A DNA stretch of 64,000 nucleotides from Flavobacterium zhairuonense (GCF_004352915.1 NZ_SJSY01000075.1:124001-188000), one strand, 5' to 3'. Counted from the first letter of the stretch, positions 13,542-22,947 are shown. Notes: generated by a model from the letters alone, not told the origin. Translations and numbers: made by a program.

Positions 13542-14651
13542 ATGTTAAAGAAAATAGTTATAATTTGTACTTTATTTATTTCTGGATTGATTTATTGTCA
13601 AGTTAAAGTTATTATGCATGGCAAAGTTGTAGTAAAAAAAAATATTAAGGATACTATTTCTTTTATTCCTGGATTATTTTTGGATGAAAAATATTATGAA
13701 AATAATTTTCTAAGCTCCCCAATTATTCAAAATGAATTTCATTTAAAGTTTAGTGTTCATTATCCTCAAATGTATGTAATTAGTTTAACTAGCGAAAGAA
13801 ACAGTGGCAAACTTAGATTTGATTATTGCTTCATTGATAGTACAACCACGGAAATATCTTTTGATTCGGATTACAGAATAAAAAAATCAAATGGTGTAAC
13901 CAATAAAGAGTTTATAAATAGATTTATTCCATATATTTTTCAAGACAAAAAAGAAAGTTTTCATTTTTATAGTTTTGATGAAAGCTTAGATGAACGTCTT
14001 TATGATTATATTAAAGAATATCCAGATTCGTATGTTGCTCTTTGGTTTTTAATAGGAAGGTTTAATAAAGAGGGATATACGGAATTATATGAAAAAAGCC
14101 TGCAGTCTTTTTCCCAAAAAATTAAAAATGATATTCTTTGGAAAAAAATAAACGAGGAATTTTCAGGTATTATGATTAAAATAAATTTAAAATTTCCTGA
14201 GATAATACTAAAAAACATTGATTTGACAACTGAAAGATTGGAAATACCCAAGGCTGAATATACTTTAATAGATTTTTGGTTTAGCCGTTGTCGTCCTTGC
14301 TTAGAAGAAATGCCAAAGTGGATTAATCTTTATGAAAGATATAATTCAGTTGGATTGAATATAATCGGTATTTCTACTGATAAAACAGAAAACATAGAAA
14401 CATATTGGCAGAAAAGGATAGTTGAAAAGAAAATACCTTGGAAAAATTATCTTGACGAAAATGCTGTTTTTGCTTCTAGAGAAAAAATAACAGCATTTCC
14501 AACTAATTATCTGCTTAATAGTAAAGGTGAAGTTATTCAAAAAAACATTAGACCGCAAGAACTGGAAAAACTGCTGATTGATTCTTATAAAATTAAAAAA
14601 CAGTTTGATAATTATGACAGACGAATTACAGTTCCTATTTCAACATTTTAA
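13542..14651 (+). CDS. TlpA/ResA-like thioredoxin-fold protein
   Basis: The 369-residue protein has an N-terminal signal peptide (MLKKIVIICTLFISGLIYCQ) and a long N-terminal domain (about 20-230) of the kind found before thioredoxin domains in Bacteroidota. The C-terminal TlpA-like domain has the active site FWFSRCRPCLEEMP (Cys250/Cys253) and the cis-Pro region ITAFPTNYLL. It acts in the periplasm as a thiol-disulfide oxidoreductase. Its position between precursor and transporter genes suggests a role in reducing, isomerising or forming disulfides in the exported peptides. Its last codons overlap the start of the broken VKOR-like frame at 14614. Confidence 0.85.
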   Translation: MLKKIVIICTLFISGLIYCQVKVIMHGKVVVKKNIKDTISFIPGLFLDEKYYENNFLSSPIIQNEFHLKFSVHYPQMYVISLTSERNSGKLRFDYCFIDSTTTEISFDSDYRIKKSNGVTNKEFINRFIPYIFQDKKESFHFYSFDESLDERLYDYIKEYPDSYVALWFLIGRFNKEGYTELYEKSLQSFSQKIKNDILWKKINEEFSGIMIKINLKFPEIILKNIDLTTERLEIPKAEYTLIDFWFSRCRPCLEEMPKWINLYERYNSVGLNIIGISTDKTENIETYWQKRIVEKKIPWKNYLDENAVFASREKITAFPTNYLLNSKGEVIQKNIRPQELEKLLIDSYKIKKQFDNYDRRITVPISTF

Positions 14652-15052
14652 AAAAAAATGATATTAGAATAGATAAAAATGAATTTGCATTTCAAATGCA
14701 TTCACATCCTAATTTTCCATCTTTATTGTCTATTACTGATACTTTAAGTTTTTTTAATATTAATATAATAGTCAAGCTATACATTTTCCCTTTTCTGACA
14801 TAGAGTTATTGCCAAATCATTTTGTGACACAATTAAAAGAACAGAATAAAATGCCTCGATTATGTTTTATCGAAAAAAAAGGCAGAACAAGGAAGGGAAA
14901 TTAAGGCTCATTTTGATTTTATTCTTCTGGAGGGATTAACTGGTAGAATAACGTTTGATAATGGTAGAATTTATTATAAAAATCAATTTGAAGGAATAAT
15001 GTATTATTTATTTTGGTTTAAAAAGAATTATAATGGAAGTAAAAAGTTCTAA
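14614..15052 (+). pseudogene. Broken second copy of the VKOR N-terminal (C39-like) region
   Basis: Starting at an ATG at 14614 inside the end of the TlpA-like gene, the frame gives MTDELQFLFQHFKKK. After a one-base slip at an A9 tract (14650-14658) it continues NDIRIDKNEFAFQMHSHPNF and PSLLSITDTLSFFNIN. This matches FLSHPNYPSLFAITDSLDLL of the protein at 8752-10308. Further slips near 14790 and 14905 are needed to read IELLPNHFVTQLKEQ and AHFDFILLEGLTGRITF. The membrane and redox domains are absent. The upstream overlap suggests translational coupling to the thioredoxin gene before decay. Confidence 0.8.
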
Positions 15053-15119
15053 AAGTGCCCGATAAATATTACATTAGCAGAACCAAAATTTACCATTCAA
15101 CGTAGGAAATAATTAAAAA

Positions 15120-17312
15120 TTGAAAAAATTCCCTCATTATAAACAAGCAGATCATAAAGATTGTGGACCGACATGTTTAAAAATTGTAGCGAAACATTAC
15201 GGAAAAACAATCAAAATTCAGGAGTTGCGTGACAACAGTGAAACAACTCGTGAAGGAAGCAATTTGCTTTTTTTGAGCGATGCGGCCGAGAAAATTGGTT
15301 TTCGAACACTGGGTGTAAAATTAAGTGCTGAAAAATTAGATGAAGCGCCGTTGCCTGCTATTTTGCATTGGAATAAAAACCATTATGTTGTACTGTATAA
15401 AATAAAAAAGGGAATTTATTATGTCTCAGATCCTGCTTTTGGAGTGATTGAATACAACAAAGAGGATTTCTTAAAATTCTGGATTGGTAATAATGCTGAT
15501 GATGTAACCAATGAAGGAATTGCATTATTGATGGAAGCAACACCAAAATTCTTCCAATCTGATTTTGATAAAGAGGACAATAAAGGACTAGGTTTTGGTT
15601 TGTTGTCGCAATATGTTTTGCGCTATAAATCATATTTGATGCAGTTGAGCATCGGATTGCTGGCAAGCAGTATGATAATGGCAATTGTGCCTTTTTTGAC
15701 CCAAAGTATTGTTGATGTCGGGATCCAAAATCAAAATCTTCATTTTATTTATCTGATTCTTTTTGCGCAATTGTTTCTTTTTGCCGGAAGGACAGGTTTA
15801 GAACTCATCAGAAGCTGGATATTGCTGCATCTTTCCACCAGAATCAATATTTCTCTGATTTCAGATTTTTTCATCAAGCTGATGGATCTTCCCATTTCAT
15901 TTTTTGATGTGAGAATGACAGGAGACATCATGCAGCGCATCAATGATCATCGCCGAATCGAAAAAATTCTTACTACCTCTTCTCTAAGTGTTTTATTTTC
16001 GGTTATAAATATGTTTGTTTTAGGTGCAGTTTTGGCATATTTCAATTGGCAGATTTTTTTAGTCTTTTTTGCCGGAAGTATTCTTTATTTTGGCTGGATT
16101 ACACTTTTTTTGAAAAGAAGGGAAGTTTTGGACTACAAACGTTTTGCGGAAGTTTCGCAGGAACAAAGCAAAGTGATGGAGCTCATCAACGGGATGCAGG
16201 AAATCAAACTTCACAATGCCGAAAAACAAAAACGCTGGGGCTGGGAGTATGTACAGGCAAGATTGTTCAGGGTTTCTATAAAAAGTTTGGTTTTAGAGCA
16301 GACACAGACTATAGGTTCGTCAGTGATTAATGAACTCAAAAATATTTTCATAGTTTTCCTTTCTGCCAAATTAGTGATCGACGGATCTATTACGCTTGGA
16401 GTTATGTTGGCTATCAGTTCGATTGTTGGAAGTTTGAATGGGCCAATTACCCAGCTTATTGAATTTGTTAGAGAGCTTCAGGATGCTAAAATTTCATTGG
16501 CAAGATTATCTGAAATTCATGAAAAAGAAGATGAAACACAACAGGAAAGCAGTCAGACAAGCGAAGTTCCGTATGATGCCGACATCGAAATAAAGAATCT
16601 AAGTTATCGATATTTAGGATCTGATGTTCCTGTTTTGAAAGATCTAAATCTAACGATTCCTGCCAACAAAGTAACCGCTATAGTGGGAACCAGCGGTAGC
16701 GGAAAAACGACTTTGATGAAACTGCTTTTGAAGTTTTACGAGCCTGAAACAGGCGAAATTACGATAGGGAATGCCCAACTTAGAAATATTTCGCAAAGAG
16801 CTTGGCGTTCAAATATTGGAGCGGTCATGCAAGAAGGCTTCATTTTTAGTGATACAATCGCTAATAATATTGCAGTTGGAGTTGATAAAATTGATAAACA
16901 ACGGTTGCTGTACGCGGCTGATGTAGCCAATATCAAGGAATATATAAGTGAGCTTCCGCTTGGATACAATACAAAAATCGGTGCAGAAGGAACGGGGATG
17001 AGTGCAGGGCAAAAACAACGATTGCTTATCGCGAGAGCGGTTTATAAAAATCCTGAAATATTGTTTTTTGATGAAGCAACTTCAGCATTAGATGCCAATA
17101 ATGAAAAGGAGATTATGCGAAAATTGGATATTTTCTTTAAAGACAAGACCGTAATTGTGATCGCGCATCGTTTGAGCACGGTAATGAACGCAGATCAGAT
17201 TGTCGTGCTGGATAAAGGGAAAATTATTGAAATCGGAAATCATTCTGCGCTTGTTGAGCAAAAAGGGAATTATTTTGAACTCGTTAAAAACCAATTACAA
17301 TTAGGGAATTAA
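15120..17312 (+). CDS. Peptidase-containing ABC transporter (C39 bacteriocin-type exporter)
   Basis: The 730-residue protein combines three domains. Residues 1-135 form a C39 cysteine peptidase with DCGPTC (Cys15), NHYVVLY (His88) and SDPAFG (Asp104), all three catalytic residues being present. A six-helix membrane domain follows (about 165-450). The ATPase domain has Walker A GTSGSGKTT, signature MSAGQKQR, Walker B ILFFDEAT and the switch His in IAHRLST. Such transporters cut double-glycine leaders and export the core. The start is TTG at 15120; no suitable ATG precedes Cys15. It is followed four nt later by the HlyD gene. It is the likely exporter for the precursor genes at 8.2-13.5 kb. Confidence 0.95.
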   Translation: MKKFPHYKQADHKDCGPTCLKIVAKHYGKTIKIQELRDNSETTREGSNLLFLSDAAEKIGFRTLGVKLSAEKLDEAPLPAILHWNKNHYVVLYKIKKGIYYVSDPAFGVIEYNKEDFLKFWIGNNADDVTNEGIALLMEATPKFFQSDFDKEDNKGLGFGLLSQYVLRYKSYLMQLSIGLLASSMIMAIVPFLTQSIVDVGIQNQNLHFIYLILFAQLFLFAGRTGLELIRSWILLHLSTRINISLISDFFIKLMDLPISFFDVRMTGDIMQRINDHRRIEKILTTSSLSVLFSVINMFVLGAVLAYFNWQIFLVFFAGSILYFGWITLFLKRREVLDYKRFAEVSQEQSKVMELINGMQEIKLHNAEKQKRWGWEYVQARLFRVSIKSLVLEQTQTIGSSVINELKNIFIVFLSAKLVIDGSITLGVMLAISSIVGSLNGPITQLIEFVRELQDAKISLARLSEIHEKEDETQQESSQTSEVPYDADIEIKNLSYRYLGSDVPVLKDLNLTIPANKVTAIVGTSGSGKTTLMKLLLKFYEPETGEITIGNAQLRNISQRAWRSNIGAVMQEGFIFSDTIANNIAVGVDKIDKQRLLYAADVANIKEYISELPLGYNTKIGAEGTGMSAGQKQRLLIARAVYKNPEILFFDEATSALDANNEKEIMRKLDIFFKDKTVIVIAHRLSTVMNADQIVVLDKGKIIEIGNHSALVEQKGNYFELVKNQLQLGN

Positions 17313-17315
17313 GTC

Positions 17316-18608
17316 ATGGAAGATCATAATGCATTAGAATTAAGAAGCGAGGAAGTTCAAGACATCCTAACAAAAGTGCCTCACTGGATGATTAGGTGGG
17401 GGACTGTTCTTATTTTTGTCATCATTGTCATGCTTTTTTTTGTTTCTTGGTTTGTGAAATATCCGGATGTTGTAAATACTGAAATCGTGATTACAACTAA
17501 TATTCCGCCAGAAAAAATCGTTTCGAAATCATCTGGGCGAATTGAGGCTATTTTGATTAAAAACAAAGCAACAGTTGCTAAAAACACTACACTGGCGATT
17601 ATCGAAAATACGGCAAATTACAAGGATGTTTTTTTGCTGAAAAGTATTGTGGAGAATTATAATATCAACGATTCGAATAAAGAATTTCCATTTGCTAAAT
17701 TAAAAAATCTACAGTTAGGCGAAATTGAGAGCGCTTTTGGGGTTTTTCAGAAAGATTATGAAGCTGAAAAATTAAACGAAAATTTAAAACCTTTTGAGGT
17801 TGAAAACCGAGCACAAATTTCGGAAAAAGTACAGATCAAGGAAAGATTGGAAATTCTGCAACAACAAAAGATAATCAACGAAAGCGAGCTACAGCTTCAG
17901 AAGAATGAAATTGCCCGTTTCGAGACTTTGTACAATAAAGGAATTATTTCGGCTCAGGAAATGGAAGCCAAAAAACTGGGCTATTTGCAAGCGCAAAAGA
18001 GCTATAAAGGTCTTTTGTCTTCAATTTCACAATTGAAATCGGCTTTGATTGATAATACAAAACTAAGCCAAACTTCTCAGATAAGTGGTACTAAAGAAGA
18101 GGTTAACTTGGGACGAAACATGGCGCAGTCATTTTATCAGCTTAAAAAAGTAATCAAAGACTGGGAATTGGCATATACACTAAAATCATCAATTAGTGGC
18201 GTTGTAACCTTTTTGCAGGTTTGGAATGAAAGTCAAACTATTAATATAGGTGATAATGTGTTTTCGATTATTCCTGATGCTAAAAATGGTTATATCGGAA
18301 AAGTAAAAGCGCCGGCATTGAATTCGGGTAAAATAAAAGTTGGCCAGCGTGTCAATATTCGCTTGTCAAATTATCCAGATCGAGAATTTGGGGTTTTGAA
18401 AGGAGAAATAAGAAATATATCGTTGGTTCCAGATAAAGATGGGAATTTATTGCTTGACGTAGCATTGCCAAACGGACTTAAAACATCATATAACAAACAG
18501 ATTGTTTTTCAGCAGGAAATGAAAGGAAGAGCAGAAATTGTAACCGAAGACTTGCGCTTGATTGAACGAATTCTGTATCAGTTTAAAAATATTTTTGAAC
18601 AGGTTTAA
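17316..18608 (+). CDS. HlyD-family secretion adaptor
   Basis: The 430-residue protein has a short cytoplasmic N-terminus, one transmembrane helix (about 29-49, GTVLIFVIIVMLFFVSWFV), a lipoyl-like half motif (VSKSSGRIEAILIKNKATVA), a long coiled-coil region (about 100-255) and the returning beta-barrel part (LKSSISGVVTFLQVWNESQT). It would bridge the inner-membrane transporter and an outer-membrane channel. It starts four nt after the transporter stop and is surely cotranscribed. No outer-membrane TolC-like gene is in the window. Confidence 0.9.
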   Translation: MEDHNALELRSEEVQDILTKVPHWMIRWGTVLIFVIIVMLFFVSWFVKYPDVVNTEIVITTNIPPEKIVSKSSGRIEAILIKNKATVAKNTTLAIIENTANYKDVFLLKSIVENYNINDSNKEFPFAKLKNLQLGEIESAFGVFQKDYEAEKLNENLKPFEVENRAQISEKVQIKERLEILQQQKIINESELQLQKNEIARFETLYNKGIISAQEMEAKKLGYLQAQKSYKGLLSSISQLKSALIDNTKLSQTSQISGTKEEVNLGRNMAQSFYQLKKVIKDWELAYTLKSSISGVVTFLQVWNESQTINIGDNVFSIIPDAKNGYIGKVKAPALNSGKIKVGQRVNIRLSNYPDREFGVLKGEIRNISLVPDKDGNLLLDVALPNGLKTSYNKQIVFQQEMKGRAEIVTEDLRLIERILYQFKNIFEQV

Positions 18609-18665
18609 GGCAATTTTTAATCCAAAACTATCTATAACTATATAACCAAAACCACAAAAAATTAA

Positions 18666-20318
18666 ATGAAAAAAGTATTACTTATTGTCTTTGTTTTATT
18701 ATTTCAAATTTCTTTTTCAAAACCTATAAATGAAACCCAAAAATTAGCGGCAGTATGCAAAGTTTGGGGATTTCTAAAATATTATCATCCCAATGTGGCT
18801 GATGGAAGTAAAAATTGGGACGAACAATTGTTTCAAATTTTGCCAAAAGTAGAAGAGGCTCAAACCTCTGAAGCTTTTTCTCTTGTGATAGAAAATTGGG
18901 TTGATTCTTTAGGAGAAATTAAAAAGCAGGAAACTTTAAAACCTGTTGTAAAAAAAGAATATTTTGATAAAAACTTCGATTTGTCCTGGGTTAATAATAA
19001 AGAATTGTTCTCGAAATCACTTTCGAAAAAATTGAAATTTATTGAAGAAAATAGAATTCAGGAAAAACAGTATTATGTTGCTTATGAATTTGGCAGTAAT
19101 GGCCCTCCACTACAATTTAAAAATGAAGTAAAATATGCAGATTTTAAATGGACGGACAAAAATCTTCGTCTGTTGACGTTATTCAGATATTGGAATTGCA
19201 TCGAATATTTTTTTCCTTATAAATACCAAATGGATCAAAATTGGGATAAATCATTAAATGAATTTCTTCCTAGAATTATTGCGCCAGAATCAGAAAAAGA
19301 TTTTGCTTTAGCAATGCGCGAAATTTCTATAAAAATAAATGATACGCACGCTTCTACTCAAGTGCCTCAGATGTTCGAATATTTCGGTGATAAATTTATT
19401 CCTGTTGATGTTAAAATTATTGATCAAAAAGCCGTTGTTATAGGTTTAAAAAATGACTCTTTGGCAAAAATCAGCGATCTTAAAATTGGCGATGTAATCA
19501 CAAAAGTAGAAGGAAAAACGATTGCTCAGCTTCTAAGAGAAAATTCAAAATATGTTGAAGGGTCAAATGAACCTTCGGTTTTAAGAAATGCCTATTGGAC
19601 GATTTTTAATGGAAAAACACCAACTTTTAAGATCGAATTCATCAGAGACGGAAAAACAGCAGAAAAAACAATAAATCGATATAAATATCAAGATTTAAAA
19701 ATTCAATTTCCTAAACAGGAAAAATGGAAAATTCTAGAAGGAAATATTGGCTACGTAAATTTTGGAGGAGTTAACGAAGAAGATATTCCAAATTTGGTAG
19801 TTGCTCTTAAAAATACAAATGCTATAATTTTTGATGACAGGCAAAGACCTCATGATGTTATATATCCGCTTGCAGATTGGCTTAATCCTCAGCCTGTCGA
19901 ATACGTGAAATATATTGATCCCGATGTTAATTATCCAGGTCGTTATATTTGGAGAGAAGAGGAAGAAAAAATAGGAAAGATTAATTCCGATAATTATAAG
20001 GGAAAAGTAATTGTTTTAATTGATGAAAATGCAGTTAGTCACGGCGAACATACTGCGATGGCGCTGCAAACAGTTCCTAAATCGACTGTTATTGGTTCTC
20101 AAACAGGAGGTGCAGATGGCGCAAATGCCAGATTTTTGATCATTAAAGGATTTTCTTCGTCGTTTACTTGTTACGGTGTTTTTTATCCAAACAAAAAAGA
20201 AGTGCAACGCATCGGAGTTGTTCCTGATATCGAAGTAAAACCAACTATTTTAGGTATTCAGCAAGGAAAAGATGAGATTCTGGATCGAGCCATTCTTTTT
20301 GCTAGAAATGGTAAATAA
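18666..20318 (+). CDS. S41-family (tail-specific protease-like) peptidase
   Basis: The 550-residue protein has a signal peptide (MKKVLLIVFVLLFQISFSKP), an N-terminal helical domain of the S41 type (ETQKLAAVCKVWGFLKYYHP), a PDZ-like part (KISDLKIGDVITKVEGKTI) and a protease core. The nucleophile is probably Ser458 in DENAVSHGEHTA, and the GSQTGGADG segment forms the oxyanion region. It is exported, likely periplasmic. It lies 57 nt after the HlyD gene in the same direction, so it may be the last gene of the export unit, but members of this family are common outside such clusters and a role in peptide processing is only a guess. Confidence 0.8.
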   Translation: MKKVLLIVFVLLFQISFSKPINETQKLAAVCKVWGFLKYYHPNVADGSKNWDEQLFQILPKVEEAQTSEAFSLVIENWVDSLGEIKKQETLKPVVKKEYFDKNFDLSWVNNKELFSKSLSKKLKFIEENRIQEKQYYVAYEFGSNGPPLQFKNEVKYADFKWTDKNLRLLTLFRYWNCIEYFFPYKYQMDQNWDKSLNEFLPRIIAPESEKDFALAMREISIKINDTHASTQVPQMFEYFGDKFIPVDVKIIDQKAVVIGLKNDSLAKISDLKIGDVITKVEGKTIAQLLRENSKYVEGSNEPSVLRNAYWTIFNGKTPTFKIEFIRDGKTAEKTINRYKYQDLKIQFPKQEKWKILEGNIGYVNFGGVNEEDIPNLVVALKNTNAIIFDDRQRPHDVIYPLADWLNPQPVEYVKYIDPDVNYPGRYIWREEEEKIGKINSDNYKGKVIVLIDENAVSHGEHTAMALQTVPKSTVIGSQTGGADGANARFLIIKGFSSSFTCYGVFYPNKKEVQRIGVVPDIEVKPTILGIQQGKDEILDRAILFARNGK

Positions 20319-20328
20319 TAAATTACAA

Positions 20329-20370
20329 ATCTTTGTCAAAGTTTGAAACTTTGACAAAGATGTTTTTTTT
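20329..20370. terminator. Bidirectional terminator between the S41 gene and trmN6
   Basis: A hairpin with 16-bp arms (20329-20344 and 20346-20361, ATCTTTGTCAAAGTTT and its complement) followed by GTTTTTTTT. It lies between convergent genes. Confidence 0.85.
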
Positions 20371-21076
20371 ACATCTTCAAATAAAACTCTTTAGTCAATT
20401 CGATATATTCCGGTGTATAAACATGTCTATCAATTTCGATAACTAATTCATCAATTTCAATCTCAGAAATTTCATTTCGGCTAAAAGCTAATAAACTGCG
20501 TTTGATTTCTGTTTTTGGAGTGCCTTTTACTCGAGTAATTTTTAATGGATATAATTCAAATTCTTTTGCAAGCGCGATGAATTTTTCTTCTTCTTTAAAA
20601 GGGATAATAACTGCTAGAATTCCGTTTTCTGAAAGCAATAAATCGGCTGCCTCAACAATTTCTTCAAAAGGCATTGCATCTTGAAAACGTGCTAAATCAC
20701 GTTGTTCATTGTCGGTTTTATAATCTTCCGAATAAAAAGGCGGATTTGAAACAATTAAATCATATTCGTCTTCCGGTTCTTCAATAAATTCATCTAAACC
20801 AGCATGGAAACAGAATAATCGGTCGCCCCAAGGAGAAGCTTCAAAATTTTCTACGGCTTGTTCGTAGGCGTCTTCATCAATTTCAAGTGCATCAATTTGT
20901 TCTGCATTTGTTCTTTGCGCCAGCATCAAAGCAATAATTCCTGTGCCTGCGCCAATATCTAAAACACTAAATGGATTGTGAAAAATTGGAGCCCAAGAAC
21001 CAAGCAAAACGCCATCAGTACCAACTTTCATTGCAGTTTTGTCTTGTTTTACAGAAAATTGCTTGAATGTAAACAT
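20369..21076 (-). CDS. trmN6: tRNA1(Val) (adenine37-N6)-methyltransferase
   Basis: A 235-residue class I SAM-dependent methyltransferase. It has the YfiC/TrmN6 opening FKQFSVKQDKTAMKVGTDGV, SAM motif I VLDIGAGTGIIALMLA and the N6-adenine catalytic motif NPPF (in VSNPPFYSED). The enzyme methylates A37 next to the anticodon of tRNA-Val. Length and motif order are normal. The next genes on this strand are rimM and rpsP upstream, so all may belong to a translation-related neighbourhood, but the 88-nt gap suggests separate transcription. Confidence 0.9.
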   Translation of the reverse strand: MFTFKQFSVKQDKTAMKVGTDGVLLGSWAPIFHNPFSVLDIGAGTGIIALMLAQRTNAEQIDALEIDEDAYEQAVENFEASPWGDRLFCFHAGLDEFIEEPEDEYDLIVSNPPFYSEDYKTDNEQRDLARFQDAMPFEEIVEAADLLLSENGILAVIIPFKEEEKFIALAKEFELYPLKITRVKGTPKTEIKRSLLAFSRNEISEIEIDELVIEIDRHVYTPEYIELTKEFYLKM

Positions 21077-21164
21077 TTTGATTTAGTATTATTAATGAAG
21101 ATTTTGAAAGGAAATGAAGTGTGGCTTTTCGATTAAACAATTAACCGATTAAACAAATCAACTT

Positions 21165-21689
21165 TTATAAGTACATTTCGATAAGACCTTCAGGCAAATC
21201 CATGATGACTTTTTTGTTCTCGCGATCGATTTTAACCAAGAAATGGTCGATCATTGGGACAAGGATTTCAACTTCGCCATTTAAAACTTCGAAAAGTGGC
21301 TGAGCAGTAGAATCATTTATAGAAGTTATTTTTCCGAAAACACCCAAACGTTTGTCTTCAATTTCAAAACCAATAACTTCGTGGAAATAGAATTTGTTGC
21401 CGGAAAGTTTTGGCAACATAGTTAATGGAAGATAAATACCGTTTCCAACAAGAGCATCTGCATCCTCTTCGGTATTGACATCTTCAAAACTAACTCTTAA
21501 AAAGTCGTTTTTATGTAAAGAACTTTTTTCAATAAAAAAAGGAACCAAGTGTTTGTTGTGTTCAACAAACACTGATTCCAGGTTTTCGTATAACTCAGGT
21601 TCGTCTGTATCTAAATAGATCAGAACTTCACCTTTGAAACTAAATTTTTTAGCGATTTTACCTAAATAAAAACAGTCTTCTTTACGCAT
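21165..21689 (-). CDS. rimM: Ribosome maturation factor RimM
   Basis: I place the start at the ATG at 21689 (MRKEDCFYLGKIAKKFSFKG), which matches the family start; the frame extends further upstream into rpsP without protein-like sequence. The 174-residue protein has the N-terminal beta-barrel beginning LGKIAKKFSFKGEVLIYLDT and the C-terminal PRC-barrel (FYFHEVIGFEIEDKRLGVFG). RimM binds ribosomal protein S19 and assists maturation of the 30S head. It starts 16 nt after rpsP and is cotranscribed with it, as in many bacteria. Confidence 0.95.
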   Translation of the reverse strand: MRKEDCFYLGKIAKKFSFKGEVLIYLDTDEPELYENLESVFVEHNKHLVPFFIEKSSLHKNDFLRVSFEDVNTEEDADALVGNGIYLPLTMLPKLSGNKFYFHEVIGFEIEDKRLGVFGKITSINDSTAQPLFEVLNGEVEILVPMIDHFLVKIDRENKKVIMDLPEGLIEMYL

Positions 21690-21705
21690 TATCGCTAAGG
21701 TAAAA

Positions 21706-22266
21706 TTATGCTTCAGTTGTTTCGTTATTCTCTTCAGCAGCAGGAGCTTCTTCAGTAGCTTCAGCAACTTCTTCTGTAGCCTCTTCAGCTTGCGCAGCGG
21801 CAGCAGCTTCAGCTTGTGCAGCAGCAGCGTCAGCGATACGTTTAGCGTTAACTTCTTTTTCTGCTTTTAATGCTGTAGCTTTAGCATCAGCTTTCGCTTT
21901 AGATAAACCATCTTTTTTAGCATCAACTTTTCCAGCTTTAGCCTCTAACCAAGCTGCTAATTTAGCATCTGCTTGCTCTTGAGTTAAAGCTCCTTTACGG
22001 ATACCTCCATCAAGGTGGTGTTTCAATAAAGCACCTTTGTAAGAAAGGATAGCTCTTGCAGTATCAGTTGGTTGAGCACCATTGTGTAACCATTTAACTG
22101 CGCTGTCAAGGTTTAACTCAACAGTTGCTGGGTTAGTGTTTGGATTGTAAGTACCGATTTTCTCTAAGTATCTACCATCTCTTTTTGAGCGTGCATCTGC
22201 AGCTACTACCCAGTAAAAAGGTTTTCCTTTTTTACCGTGTCTTTGTAATCTAATTTTTACTGACAT
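21706..22266 (-). CDS. rpsP: 30S ribosomal protein S16 with long acidic-Ala tail
   Basis: The first ~80 residues are standard S16 (VKIRLQRHGKKGKPFYWVVA, then YLEKIGTYNPNTNPATVELN). The total length is 186 residues, against about 80-90 in most bacteria. The extra C-terminal hundred residues are rich in Ala, Lys and Glu, a low-complexity tail known from Bacteroidota S16. It is the first gene of the rpsP-rimM unit, with a -7 promoter element at 22316-22323 and a small GAGGT/ACCTC hairpin in the leader (about 22286-22300). Confidence 0.95.
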   Translation of the reverse strand: MSVKIRLQRHGKKGKPFYWVVAADARSKRDGRYLEKIGTYNPNTNPATVELNLDSAVKWLHNGAQPTDTARAILSYKGALLKHHLDGGIRKGALTQEQADAKLAAWLEAKAGKVDAKKDGLSKAKADAKATALKAEKEVNAKRIADAAAAQAEAAAAAQAEEATEEVAEATEEAPAAEENNETTEA

Positions 22267-22315
22267 AATCTAGTGATTAAATTTTGAGGTACTCGACCTC
22301 TGTTAATTAAGGGCG

Positions 22316-22323
22316 CAAAGATA
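22316..22323 (-). promoter_or_regulatory. -7 promoter element of rpsP-rimM
   Basis: The minus strand reads TATCTTTG followed by CGCCC, a full match to TAnnTTTG, about 50 nt before the rpsP ATG. The nearest upstream TTG is about 25 nt away, longer than usual. Confidence 0.5.
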
Positions 22324-22461
22324 TAATTTTTTTATGAAATATACGTTCCAAACATTATTAAATGTTGTTAAAACAAAAATCAGTCTTTTTTTTATTGTTT
22401 TTAGAGTGAAATTTTAGATATTTATTTCAAATGCAATACTTTTGCATCAAATCCACGGAAT

Positions 22462-22947
22462 ATGAAAAAATACTTTTATTTTTTATCGCTTCTATTTGTT
22501 GTTGCATCTTGCACGGAAGATATAAAATTTAATAATCCAGCGTTTCAAGGCTTAAAAGACAATGTGTTTTGGAGGGCTGTTGGCCACAATGCGGCATTTT
22601 CGATAGAAGGAAATTTTGTAATTGAAGGTTCTTTGGGTTATGAAAAAGTGATTCTGCAAGTGGATAATAATCCTGTAGAAAAGACTTATATATTAGGTGT
22701 AAATGATATTGTGAAAGCGTCTTACGCCAATACTTTTCCAGGGAAAGAAAGCGAATTTTCTACAGGGACAAAAAAAGGAAGCGGCCAAATTGTAATTACG
22801 GATTATGATATGGAAAATAATACCATTTCAGGGACATTCAAATTTAATGCTGTAAATAACAACACATCAGACTTAGACAATCCGAAAGTTGCTTTTACAG
22901 AAGGCGTTTTCTATAAAATTCCAATTACGCCAAGAGCTTTGTTTTAG
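22462..22947 (+). CDS. DUF6252-like lipoprotein
   Basis: A 161-residue protein with a lipoprotein signal ending VVASC (Cys17 region). The mature part has a pattern I recognise from the DUF6252 family: FWRAVGHNAAFSIEGNFVIE, then YILGVNDIVKASY, then a GQIVITDYDMENNTISGTF strand and a final GVFYKIPI. It is predicted to be a beta-rich periplasmic or surface lipoprotein. A TACTTTTG element (22437-22444) lies just upstream. No function is known; neighbours give no clue. Confidence 0.75.
   Translation: MKKYFYFLSLLFVVASCTEDIKFNNPAFQGLKDNVFWRAVGHNAAFSIEGNFVIEGSLGYEKVILQVDNNPVEKTYILGVNDIVKASYANTFPGKESEFSTGTKKGSGQIVITDYDMENNTISGTFKFNAVNNNTSDLDNPKVAFTEGVFYKIPITPRALF

Noticed and set aside
8174..18608. 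Graspetide or radical-SAM peptide cluster
   Set aside because: No ATP-grasp or radical-SAM reading frame is found among the genes of the island.
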